The notes beneath the pieces were generated by a model. That model was not told the DNA's origin. It did no database searches and saw nothing but the letters and a program-made list of their open reading frames with translations. The position numbers were made by a program, and so were the translations under genes. Positions 24,139-30,528 of a stretch of DNA of 32,733 nucleotides are shown here, one piece after another. The stretch lies in IMG/VR virus record IMGVR_UViG_3300005336_000038, positions 1-32,733 of that record; one strand, 5' to 3'. Every line of letters begins with the position of its first letter. The stretch's first letter is position 1. Source of the stretch: a virus.

Positions 24139-24369
24139 TTACCGCGTACCGCCCTTCGCGGCACGCGCCACTTCCAGCTTGTCGTTGTCCTTGACTACCG
24201 TCTTACCGGCATCCGACGCGCCGAGGGCGGTTCCATTGAGCAGGAACACGATACCCTCGTTGGGGAGGTTGTACCGCTGACGGATCTCGTCGATCGTCAT
24301 GGACGCCTGTCCAGGGGGAAGCTGGAACGAATCGCCCTGAAACTTGAAACCGGACACGTGAATCGCCAT
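24139..24369 (-). CDS. Ubiquitin-like modifier (beta-grasp) with C-terminal GG-TR
   Basis: 76 aa. ATG at 24369 is chosen because AAGGAG lies 7 nt upstream; a TTG six bases earlier is too close. Beta-grasp layout: strands near residues 2-17 (IHVSGFKFQGDSFQL), a helix (MTIDEIRQRYNLP, 24-36), strand (GIVFLLNGT), and a last strand (KDNDKLEVARA). The tail is AAKGGTR: G73-G74 followed by Thr-Arg, so processing by the JAB is needed to expose the diglycine. Length and tail agree with Prok_Ub/PRTRC protein C and BilA-type modifiers. First gene of the cassette. Confidence 0.85.
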   Translation of the reverse strand: MAIHVSGFKFQGDSFQLPPGQASMTIDEIRQRYNLPNEGIVFLLNGTALGASDAGKTVVKDNDKLEVARAAKGGTR

Positions 24370-24611
24370 TGCCAAGCTCCTTTCCCACGTACGTGTGAGT
24401 GCCCCTTACGGCGTCATTGCCACCGGGGCGGTTTTGGCCCGGCCAGTGTCGCACATCGGCCGCCGCGCCGCAAGCCGGGCGGGCCTACGCACGGGCGCGA
24501 GGGGCAAAATCTGTAAAGGGCATTTTATCGAGGGCCTGCCACCTTAAGCACCGGTTAGAACCACCGCAAAAAGCGTGCCACGCCCTTTGTTTTGTTGGGG
24601 TTGTAGCGACG

Positions 24612-24653
24612 GGCAGTTTTTTATCGGTTTTTTTATTGGGGTCGGGAGTACGT
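24612..24653. repeat. Left arm of a ~42-bp inverted repeat
   Basis: Arm carries T6, TCGG, T7, then a GGGG and GGGAGTACGT end. Its reverse complement matches 24803-24843 at roughly 36 of 42 positions with two small indels. The arms flank a 149-bp AT-rich core. Confidence 0.75.
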
Positions 24654-24802
24654 GTGAGGGTTCATATAAGAATTATAAGAGGGGTATGGGGATTGAAAAT
24701 ACCCCTAATATTAGCTAGTATATAAGAAATTAAAGAATAAATACCTATATACTATAAGAAAAAGCATATCCTATGAATAGGACATCGACCATCGACTTTC
24801 TT
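24654..24802. other. AT-rich core with four TATAAGA repeats: putative origin and/or divergent promoter region
   Basis: The only strongly AT-rich stretch of the window. TATAAGA(A/G) occurs in the same orientation at 24665, 24674, 24721 and 24753 (iteron-like). There is also an 8-bp hairpin (AGGGGTAT/ATACCCCT, 24680-24687 with 24699-24706), a TCCTAT-GA-ATAGGA palindrome (24769-24782) and a tandem CATCGAC repeat (24783-24796). No gene is seen. It separates the two divergent modules. Confidence 0.6.
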
Positions 24803-24843
24803 ACGTACTCCCAGTCCCCATAAAAAAAGCGATAAAAAATGGC
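24803..24843. repeat. Right arm of the ~42-bp inverted repeat
   Basis: ACGTACTCCC, CCCC, then A7 and A6 runs separated by GCGAT; partner of the left arm at 24612-24653. Read outward, both arms show the same order of elements, so they could also be paired divergent regulatory sites. Confidence 0.75.
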
Positions 24844-25001
24844 GTACATTCGACAACCTGTGGTAGGTCAATGGGTTACCCTTGGTTTTCGAGTGGCTCT
24901 AAGTGGCGTTAAAAGTGGTAGGGGGGTGATTAAAAGCCCGTTTACTGTGTGCCCCCTTGCGCGGGCACGTCACACGTCTGTTTAATGGTAATTAACAGGC
25001 A

Positions 25002-25017
25002 GGAGGCGTTGGCCGGT
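25002..25017 (+). repeat. 16-bp direct repeat, copy 1
   Basis: GGAGGCGTTGGCCGGT, repeated exactly 200 bp downstream at 25202-25217. Both are in the non-coding leader region of the early operon and flank the candidate promoter. Confidence 0.55.
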
Positions 25018-25044
25018 TGCATAGGTTCTATAAGACTGGGAAAT

Positions 25045-25074
25045 TTGACAGCGCAGGCACTTTTGTGCTAGTTT
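25045..25074 (+). promoter_or_regulatory. Candidate early promoter, TTGACA-18-TAGTTT
   Basis: Perfect -35 TTGACA (25045-25050), 18-nt spacer, TAGTTT (25069-25074). It would transcribe a GC-rich leader of about 150 nt into the zinc-finger/RHH gene. I see no credible gene in 24386-25233 apart from this control region. Confidence 0.55.
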
Positions 25075-25201
25075 ATCGGGGCGGTAGGTCGGGCCGGGGT
25101 GGCCAGGGCGGGGCATCAAGAGGACCGCGCGCGCGTACATGTGCGGGCGGGCAGGGGTTGGGCGGTCGAAAGGGCGTTGTGGTGGTCGTAAAAGGCGCCA
25201 T

Positions 25202-25217
25202 GGAGGCGTTGGCCGGT
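25202..25217 (+). repeat. 16-bp direct repeat, copy 2
   Basis: Second GGAGGCGTTGGCCGGT, 17 nt before the first early gene and close to its ribosome site (AGGAGG). May affect translation or be a binding site. Confidence 0.5.
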
Positions 25218-25233
25218 CGTAGGAGGCACAACG

Positions 25234-25626
25234 GTGGATAAGATGGAGTTGGGGTATGACTACGGGGAGATCGTGTCACAGCGGTGCCACGGGCCTTGTG
25301 GGGCGATGTTAGCGTTGGAGATGTACGCCAGGGATATCAACAACAAAACCACGGGTAGGCAACGTAGGTGTCGAGAGTGCTTCAAGGTGTACTATAATAG
25401 TAACAGGGACACGATTAAGGCAAAAGTTAGGCGGCGGCAGGAAGCACAACATCCAAGGACGTTACGCGTGGTAATTGCGCCGAACGTTTACCAACGGTTG
25501 GAGGCAACGGCGGGTGTACGAGGGATGGGGCGCAACCAATTTGCGGCATATATTGTCACATCGTACGTGGAGAATGTGTTGGATATGGAGTTTGAGGCGC
25601 GGTTGAATGGTGGCGAAAAGGAATAG
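25234..25626 (+). CDS. Zinc-finger plus RHH-like DNA-binding protein
   Basis: 130 aa, GTG at 25234 with AGGAGG 7 nt upstream. Zinc site C18-HGP-C22 and C46-RE-C49, followed by a basic helix (IKAKVRRRQE). The C-terminal part (LRVVIAPNVYQRLEATAG and NQFAAYIVTSYVENVLD) has the strand-helix-helix look of a ribbon-helix-helix or CopG-type DNA-binding domain. First gene of the early operon beside the control region, so it is a good candidate for a regulator or origin-binding protein. Confidence 0.7.
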   Translation: MDKMELGYDYGEIVSQRCHGPCGAMLALEMYARDINNKTTGRQRRCRECFKVYYNSNRDTIKAKVRRRQEAQHPRTLRVVIAPNVYQRLEATAGVRGMGRNQFAAYIVTSYVENVLDMEFEARLNGGEKE

Positions 25627-25658
25627 GTGGTACGCGCGGGCGGGTAGGGCGGCGGGGC

Positions 25659-25687
25659 TTGACGGCGGGGCGGGGGTGTGGTAGGGT
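25659..25687 (+). promoter_or_regulatory. Candidate promoter, TTGACG-17-TAGGGT
   Basis: TTGACG (25659-25664), 17-nt G-rich spacer, TAGGGT (25682-25687), in the 116-nt gap before the 89-aa gene. TAnnnT -10 and GC-rich spacer are similar to the other candidates in this genome. Confidence 0.5.
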
Positions 25688-25742
25688 TGTGGGGCTGGCC
25701 CGGGGCGGGACCAGTAACAATTTACACTTCGTAGGTGAAAGT

Positions 25743-26012
25743 ATGGCGAAAATGTACGGGGTATTGTCGGCTGGACGTGGACGGGGTGAGGCACGAAGGT
25801 CGCTTACGAGTGACGATTACATCACCGTTGACGTGGCATTCAAGCGGCGTAATGGGGACAATGTTACCTTGCGGTTGTTCGTACAAGATGGCGAGGTGGC
25901 GTTGGCGCAGTTCAACGGGCGGTGGGCGGAAGCGTTGAAGGCCCACGGGCGGGATTGGAAAGTGTTGGTCAACATTAGGGAAAGCGAGGCCAGTCGTGAA
26001 ACAGGCAGATAA
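25743..26012 (+). CDS. Small hypothetical protein (89 aa)
   Basis: ATG at 25743, with AGGTGAAAG upstream. A beta-rich compact protein (DDYITVDVAFKRRNGDNVTL) with a C-terminal charged helix. It overlaps the amidase start by 17 nt. No motif recognised. Confidence 0.6.
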   Translation: MAKMYGVLSAGRGRGEARRSLTSDDYITVDVAFKRRNGDNVTLRLFVQDGEVALAQFNGRWAEALKAHGRDWKVLVNIRESEASRETGR

Positions 26013-26724
26013 CCAACGCATGCAGCGCTTGTGGGAATCGCGGGAGAGGAAGTGGTTGCGCGAGGCCGCGTCGCGTATGGGTGGAGATAGGATGATCAAG
26101 GAACCCATTTTACTGTTGTCGGCAGGGCATGGGTTTGAGGACCCGGGGGCGTTGGGCAACGACCACGCGCAAGAGAAGGATATCAATGTGGCGCTGGCGT
26201 GGGCCACGATTGCAGCGTGGAATACCATATGGGATGATCCCGTGGGGCGGGTTGTGCCTGTTGAAGGGCTCACGCTTGGCCGGGTGATCAAGTTGGTCAA
26301 TTCGTACCATGCACATTTCAAGAATATGGGTATCCCGGTGTGGGCGTTGGAGATTCATTGCAACTCGTCGGTCAATTCGACCGTGCGTGGGGCAGAGGCG
26401 TTGCACTATCCTAACAATAGCTTGAGTAAGGCTGTAGGTAATATACTACTCAAGCACGTGTGTGGCCCCTCGTGGCCCAATCGTGGGGCCAAGACGCCTA
26501 CCGATGTGGGGCGCGGGAAGTTGGGATTCATCGACGACACGACGATGCCCGCACTCATTCTTGAGGTGGGGTTTATCACCAACCCTGAGGATTTTGCGGT
26601 GTTGACGGGGCCGGGGATGTTGACCAAGGCTACACAGATTGCAGCCGCCATCCAAGAGGCGCAACTGTATGTCCAGGCGTGGGCTGAGGGGAACCTTAGC
26701 GACGCCGCGCAACGTAGGCCGTAA
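25996..26724 (+). CDS. N-acetylmuramoyl-L-alanine amidase (Amidase_3), endolysin
   Basis: 242 aa, GTG at 25996 with GAGG 6 nt upstream (later ATGs at 26020 and 26080 are possible). Amidase_3 zinc site: H45 (LSAGHGFEDPGA), E60 (AQEKDIN), H121 (ALEIHCNSS) and catalytic E190 (ALILEVGFITNP). There is no signal peptide, so it needs a holin or another exit route. It cuts the bond between MurNAc and L-Ala. Unusually it is placed early in the plus-strand operon and not with the late genes. Confidence 0.88.
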   Translation: MKQADNQRMQRLWESRERKWLREAASRMGGDRMIKEPILLLSAGHGFEDPGALGNDHAQEKDINVALAWATIAAWNTIWDDPVGRVVPVEGLTLGRVIKLVNSYHAHFKNMGIPVWALEIHCNSSVNSTVRGAEALHYPNNSLSKAVGNILLKHVCGPSWPNRGAKTPTDVGRGKLGFIDDTTMPALILEVGFITNPEDFAVLTGPGMLTKATQIAAAIQEAQLYVQAWAEGNLSDAAQRRP

Positions 26725-26725
26725 C

Positions 26726-26953
26726 ATGCCTATATATACATACCAATGTGAGGCGTGTGAGCACATTGTAGAGTTTGAGGCTACGGCAAGTGAGTATACA
26801 AGGTTGTACTACGGCAAGGATGCCACGTGTACGGAGTGTGGCAAGAAGGCCAAAAGGGTGATCAACGCTGCGGGGTTTGTGTTGGATGGGATAGGGTGGC
26901 CCGGGAAGGCGGGTAAACGGTTGGCTGAACAACGTAAAAAGGAAGGTGTGTGA
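26726..26953 (+). CDS. FmdB-type zinc-ribbon protein
   Basis: 75 aa, ATG at 26726 with TAGG 9 nt upstream. Starts MPIYTYQCEACEHIVEF, the standard FmdB/CxxC regulatory-type N-terminus, with the second knuckle CTECGKK. C-terminus is basic. FmdB-like ribbons occur in many phages; their targets are not well defined. It is coupled to the next gene by TGATG. Confidence 0.75.
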   Translation: MPIYTYQCEACEHIVEFEATASEYTRLYYGKDATCTECGKKAKRVINAAGFVLDGIGWPGKAGKRLAEQRKKEGV

Positions 26954-27150
26954 TGCGGTGCGAGGTTTGCGACGAACGCGAGGCGGATGTTTGTAACATG
27001 TGTGTACATGAGATTACAACGGGTGTGATGGGGCCTCGGGAGGAGAGTAGTGACAACCTGTTACGAATTATCGAAGGCGCAATCGAGCGTTTGGAGGCGG
27101 GTAATATTGCAGGCGCGCTTGAAATCCTACAGGGGGTTGAAAATGAATAA
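26953..27150 (+). CDS. Small CxxC zinc-binding protein (65 aa)
   Basis: ATG at 26953 (TGATG coupling), AAGG 6 nt upstream. N-terminal MRCEVCDEREADVCNMC gives two CxxC pairs for zinc, followed by an acidic helical part. Unknown role; probably an adaptor or regulator in the early operon. Confidence 0.65.
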   Translation: MRCEVCDEREADVCNMCVHEITTGVMGPREESSDNLLRIIEGAIERLEAGNIAGALEILQGVENE

Positions 27151-27514
27151 CTTCAACAAGGCTGTGTTGCGCACACTTGGGAAGGATCTTGCACAGGAGA
27201 TTCACGAGAACGCACTGGCCAAAGGGTTTTGGAAGGATAGTGACAACCGTGAACGGGATGAAGAACTGTTGGCGATCAAGTTGGCGTCGGTCCATAGTGA
27301 GGTAAGCGAGGCACTTGAGGTTTTGCGGGAGCGTGTTGATAACTATGGCAGGGAAGATAACGTTAACACCAACGACTTTGGCGACGAGTTGGCAGACATT
27401 GTGATTAGGGTATTAGATATTGGTGCGTGGACGGGGATCAACGTCATGGAAAGGGTCATCAACAAACACGCACGTAATGTTGGTAGGCCCGTATTGCATG
27501 GTAAGAGGTTCTAA
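27143..27514 (+). CDS. MazG-like NTP pyrophosphohydrolase
   Basis: 123 aa, ATG at 27143 after AGGGGGTTGAAA; the longer upstream reading is out of frame with the preceding gene's coding sense. All-alpha MazG motif: HSEVSEALEVLRE (Glu pair), then DELADIVIRVLDIGAWTGI (E-x-x-D). Such proteins remove non-canonical or excess dNTPs, or lower (p)ppGpp-type alarm signals, aiding phage DNA synthesis. Length is normal for stand-alone phage members. Confidence 0.8.
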   Translation: MNNFNKAVLRTLGKDLAQEIHENALAKGFWKDSDNRERDEELLAIKLASVHSEVSEALEVLRERVDNYGREDNVNTNDFGDELADIVIRVLDIGAWTGINVMERVINKHARNVGRPVLHGKRF

Positions 27515-27516
27515 TC

Positions 27517-27936
27517 GTGGGGGCGTTGTCGAGGGCAATCTTTGCGTGTGGGGCGTTTTCGGCGAGAGGGCAGGCACGGTTGCGGGTCAGGGATGACAGG
27601 GCGTATGCGGCGGTTATTCAAATGCCATGTGAACAGCAGCTTGGTATAGCAATGACACAAGGGTTGGGTGGGAAGTGGCAACGGGGGATGTGGCACATAC
27701 CCGCGGATGACCAGTTGAAGGCGTGCAATGTGATGTTGAACTTTTGTCGTGGACATGTGGTGCGTGGGCTCAAGCAGGTGGCGTTGTTTCGCATTGGGCA
27801 ACCGAGGGTTAGGCCCGGGGTCGCCGTTTCCAAAGAGGTTAACGAGTTGCGCACGCTACTGGCGGTGGGGTTGACAGCGACGGATGGGTGTGGTAACGTG
27901 CTACGTAGCGACCCCGAAAGTTCCAGCACCACGTAG
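27517..27936 (+). CDS. Hypothetical protein with a weak helicase-accessory (HARP-like) pattern
   Basis: 139 aa, GTG at 27517 with AGAGG 8 nt upstream. The central segment LGGKWQRGMWHIPADDQL has the 'W..k.W.iP' pattern found before phage SNF2 helicases, but no helicase follows here, so this is only a hint. Basic overall, with a polar tail. Function uncertain. Confidence 0.55.
   Translation: MGALSRAIFACGAFSARGQARLRVRDDRAYAAVIQMPCEQQLGIAMTQGLGGKWQRGMWHIPADDQLKACNVMLNFCRGHVVRGLKQVALFRIGQPRVRPGVAVSKEVNELRTLLAVGLTATDGCGNVLRSDPESSSTT
27871..27899 (+). promoter_or_regulatory. Possible internal promoter, TTGACA-17-TAACGT
   Basis: Perfect TTGACA (27871-27876), 17-nt spacer, TAACGT (27894-27899), within the end of the 139-aa gene and 55 nt before the 49-aa zinc protein. 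Could boost the genes that follow, including the holin-like one. Confidence 0.35.
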
Positions 27937-27953
27937 ATTTTTAGGGGGCTATT

Positions 27954-28103
27954 TTGAGCGAAACGCTACCTAATAGGACAACGACACTTGCTTTGGTCTC
28001 GACGATGGCGTGTCCCGTGTGTGGGGCGTTGACAATTGAGATCAAGACCAAGATAGTGTGCTCCCGATGTCACACATTGGTGGAGAATTGTTGTGGCGAC
28101 TAG
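27954..28103 (+). CDS. Small zinc-ribbon protein (49 aa)
   Basis: TTG start at 27954 with AGGGGG upstream, TAG stop at 28103, overlapping the next gene. Contains CPVCG and CSRCH pairs 21 residues apart plus a terminal CC, typical of a zinc ribbon. Compact; likely protein- or nucleic-acid-binding. Confidence 0.6.
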   Translation: MSETLPNRTTTLALVSTMACPVCGALTIEIKTKIVCSRCHTLVENCCGD

Positions 28104-28314
28104 CTTTGTTAGATGGTTGTTCCCTCATGGGGTGGGGACAAGAGCATTACTTTCGTTCGTCCTTATTGGGGCGTGTGTACCTACGTTGCTAAAAGATCCA
28201 CAGTTGGCAGCAAACACTGTGATTACTATTAGCGGTTGGTACTTTTTGGATAGGAGTAGGCAGAATGGCAACGGACAAAATGGTGGAGCTGGATTACCTC
28301 AAGGTAAGGGTTAG
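28093..28314 (+). CDS. Two-TM membrane protein, possible holin
   Basis: 73 aa, GTG at 28093 with GGAG 7 nt upstream. Two hydrophobic segments (RALLSFVLIGACVPTLL and ANTVITISGWYFLD) with a short turn, and a Gly/Asn/Gln-rich hydrophilic tail. This is the shape of a small holin, and the operon already carries the signal-less amidase. No named holin family is recognised, so the role is inferred. Confidence 0.6.
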   Translation: MATSFVRWLFPHGVGTRALLSFVLIGACVPTLLKDPQLAANTVITISGWYFLDRSRQNGNGQNGGAGLPQGKG

Positions 28315-28468
28315 AGAGTTGGAGCACGCGGCGGCAGAGTTGTATATGCGGGCGTTGGATAAGATGCCACAGTACATCATTGATAAGATGGCAGGGTTGC
28401 AATATGCGCTCGCTGATATCCAAACAGCATTGATCCAAGAGACGCGTAACGTTGAAGGGAAGGGTTGA
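28265..28468 (+). CDS. Small coiled-coil protein (67 aa)
   Basis: ATG at 28265 with GGAG 8 nt upstream; overlaps the preceding tail by 50 nt. Heptad-like helix (LKVRVRELEHAAAELYMR). Directly precedes the Sak4 gene with a near-overlap. Function unknown. Confidence 0.55.
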   Translation: MATDKMVELDYLKVRVRELEHAAAELYMRALDKMPQYIIDKMAGLQYALADIQTALIQETRNVEGKG

Positions 28469-28469
28469 T

Positions 28470-29396
28470 ATGGTGTTCAAGGTTAAGCCACGCGTGGGTG
28501 GGGCCGCGATGGTGGGGCAGGTTACGAAGGCACCACCTGTTGAGTTGCCTGAGATCCAAGAGGTGAGTGATACGGATGTGCGGGCGTCGGTCTTGCTACA
28601 AGGTGACTCAGGTACGGGTAAGACGTTTGCGATTGGACAACTGCTTAAGGCGGGGTATAATGGATTGATCGTGGCGGTGGAGCCTAAGGTTCAGGCCATT
28701 ATGCGGTACAAGCCTAAGGTGTTGTTCCTTACGGCGCCGGTTAAGACAGATGGTGGGGTGAGGCAGCCTACGCCTAAGGAGGTTTACGATAGGCTACAGA
28801 GGTTTAGGGATCTGCTTGGCGAGGGGGCGTATAGGGAGCATGGCGGGAAGCCATTGGACTTCATCGCCATTGATGGGTTCCTTGAACTTGGGGAGGTGAT
28901 CTATAAGTATTGGAAGGCCAACAAACCTACGGCGTCATCGACGGGGGCCGACAACTCGTATGCGATGTGGGATAACATCGCGGAGAAGTCGGTGGACTTT
29001 TTCAAGTCGTTGCGTGACGCGGCGGGGGTGGCGGCGGGGATGTATGGGCTGCCACCTATTGGTGTGGTGGCGACAATTGGCGAGCAGGAGACGAGTGACA
29101 AGATGGGGTGTGTGCGGTATGTGCCGCTATTCCCCGGGAAGAAAGGCGGTACGCTGTTGCCATATGCGTTCGAGGCCGTGATTAGATTGTCGGTGCGCAA
29201 CGTGGACGGCGAGGCACAGTATATTGCACACACCGTTGGGCAGAATGATCCCAACGCACTAGAAAAGTTCTACGCCAAGTGTCCTAGTGGGGTGTTCGAG
29301 AGCGAGGTTGTGAACCCCGACTTTGGGGAGATGTATGGTAAGCTGTTGGCTAGCTACAAGGCTGACAACAACAATAACGATAGCGATAAGGAGTAA
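28470..29396 (+). CDS. Sak4-like RecA-fold ATPase (recombination)
   Basis: 308 aa, ATG at 28470 with AAGGG 5 nt upstream. Walker A LLQGDSGTGKTF (G45 to T52) and Walker B FIAIDG with D135, in a RecA/AAA_24 fold. The motif order and length match phage Sak4-type single-strand annealing/recombinase ATPases. The C-terminus is Asn/Asp-rich. The next gene encodes a probable ssDNA-binding partner, the usual Sak4 arrangement. Supports recombination-dependent replication or repair. Confidence 0.82.
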   Translation: MVFKVKPRVGGAAMVGQVTKAPPVELPEIQEVSDTDVRASVLLQGDSGTGKTFAIGQLLKAGYNGLIVAVEPKVQAIMRYKPKVLFLTAPVKTDGGVRQPTPKEVYDRLQRFRDLLGEGAYREHGGKPLDFIAIDGFLELGEVIYKYWKANKPTASSTGADNSYAMWDNIAEKSVDFFKSLRDAAGVAAGMYGLPPIGVVATIGEQETSDKMGCVRYVPLFPGKKGGTLLPYAFEAVIRLSVRNVDGEAQYIAHTVGQNDPNALEKFYAKCPSGVFESEVVNPDFGEMYGKLLASYKADNNNNDSDKE

Positions 29397-29399
29397 GTC

Positions 29400-30116
29400 G
29401 TGAGTACCGATATTCTTTCGCAGCTTGGGGAGTTCGAGGAGTTTGGGGATCGGGCACCGCGCGTTATCCTGCCTGAGAGTCACTACCCGGTTGAGATTAC
29501 GCTCAACGAGGTGGGGCTGACAAAGGTTAGGGATACGGCGCTTGTCCCGGCGCTGGTGGACGAGAATGGAAACCAGCTTGAGGACGTTGTGGGTGGTGGG
29601 GTGCCTTATCTTGACCTGGCGGTGAAGGTGGTCGATGGGCCGTTTGGTGAGGTGGAAGGCGCGGGGTTCTCGTTCAGACAGTCGTGTACGCCTGGTAAGG
29701 GTGGGTACATTGGGTTCGTTGCTGGGGCTACCCGGGCGGTCACCGGACAGGCACCCGACGCGGCGGCGATTACCAAGTACAAGTTCCAGTTTCCTAATGG
29801 GGCCGATGACAAGCAGGCGCAGCAGCTTTTTCGTACGCAGTTTTTCCTGCTCGACCCTGAGGAACGCAAGGACTTCATGACCATCTTCACGAGGGCGCGA
29901 CTGTGGAATGGTCGCAAGGCCATCGTGCGGGTGTCGCATGACCTGGTGGAGCGGACGAACGACATCACCGGGGAGACGTACACGGCGACGTATCACCGGG
30001 TTGAGGGGTACTTTGCCCTTAACCATCCCAAGAAGGGGCTGGCGTGGGTCAAGAGCGCGTGTTACCCCGAGCAGGCGGCAGCGCTTGAGGAGATCCTGGC
30101 CGGGCAGGTGGTCTAA
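29400..30116 (+). CDS. Putative ssDNA-binding/recombination accessory protein
   Basis: 238 aa, GTG at 29400 with AAGGAG 6 nt upstream. Mixed beta protein (HYPVEITLNEVGLTKV; VPYLDLAVKVVDGPF) with OB-like strand density. Phages with Sak4 commonly encode an SSB-type partner next to it, often DUF669-like. The sequence does not by itself prove ssDNA binding. A terminator follows 27 nt after the stop. Confidence 0.6.
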   Translation: MSTDILSQLGEFEEFGDRAPRVILPESHYPVEITLNEVGLTKVRDTALVPALVDENGNQLEDVVGGGVPYLDLAVKVVDGPFGEVEGAGFSFRQSCTPGKGGYIGFVAGATRAVTGQAPDAAAITKYKFQFPNGADDKQAQQLFRTQFFLLDPEERKDFMTIFTRARLWNGRKAIVRVSHDLVERTNDITGETYTATYHRVEGYFALNHPKKGLAWVKSACYPEQAAALEEILAGQVV

Positions 30117-30142
30117 AGGCCGTTAGCTAGACGATGGACGTG

Positions 30143-30172
30143 GTGGGGGGTCGCAAGGCCCCCCACATTTTT
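30143..30172 (+). terminator. Rho-independent terminator/attenuator
   Basis: GTGGGGGG/CCCCCCAC (30143-30150 with 30159-30166), 8-nt loop, then ATTTTT (30167-30172). Just before the 112-aa gene's ribosome site. It likely lowers expression of the genes downstream relative to Sak4 and its partner. Confidence 0.8.
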
Positions 30173-30187
30173 CAACGAGGTAATGTA

Positions 30188-30526
30188 ATGAAGCTCGTGA
30201 AGGTTACGTTGGAACCGCGTAGGTGGACAAGGTTCAAGTTGGCCAAGCGTGTGCGGGGTACGAAGCGGGTTGCGTATAGGTATTGTGCAACCGGGGCGGC
30301 GTTGCGTGCGCTTGGTGTGCAGCCGAGGGATATTGTGAATCGTGGGAGTGTGTGTACGTTACCTGATAGGGTCAGGGCGAAGTTGCCTAATGTGTGTATC
30401 TACTGGTCTGCATTCACGGCGATCAACGATGCGGCGCACAAACTTACGCCCAAGGTTGTTGAGGATCTCAACGAGATGGCACGTAGTACCGAGGCGCCGT
30501 TTAGGTTTGTGTGGGGAGGGAAGTAA
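30188..30526 (+). CDS. Hypothetical basic protein (112 aa)
   Basis: ATG at 30188 with GAGGTAATGTA upstream. Basic beginning (KVTLEPRRWTRFKLAKRV) and several Cys/Tyr/Trp residues. It lies between a terminator and a nuclease gene. No family recognised; could be nucleic-acid binding. Confidence 0.6.
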   Translation: MKLVKVTLEPRRWTRFKLAKRVRGTKRVAYRYCATGAALRALGVQPRDIVNRGSVCTLPDRVRAKLPNVCIYWSAFTAINDAAHKLTPKVVEDLNEMARSTEAPFRFVWGGK

Positions 30527-30528
30527 CG

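Noticed and set aside
20290-24369. Naming the cassette as a true PRTRC or BilABCD system
   Set aside because: No ParB/StbA-like PRTRC partners are visible, the E2 protein has a different architecture and there is an extra acidic gene. I keep it as a related Ubl cassette until searched.
24374-24380. TTG start six bases before the Ubl ATG
   Set aside because: It lies only one or two bases after AAGGAG, too close for initiation; the ATG at 24369 has the right 7-nt spacing.
25017-25241. Open frame in the early leader
   Set aside because: Arg/Gly-rich translation of GC-rich DNA, overlaps the TTGACA promoter and shows no ribosome site.
28029-28057. TTGACA-17-GATAGT promoter-like match
   Set aside because: It is inside the 49-aa zinc-ribbon gene and the -10 is poor; the match at 27871 is better placed.
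29259-30026. A 255-codon open frame on the minus strand opposite Sak4 and its partner
   Set aside because: It is the antisense shadow of two well-supported plus-strand genes with ribosome sites; its translation is Arg/Pro/His-rich without a domain.
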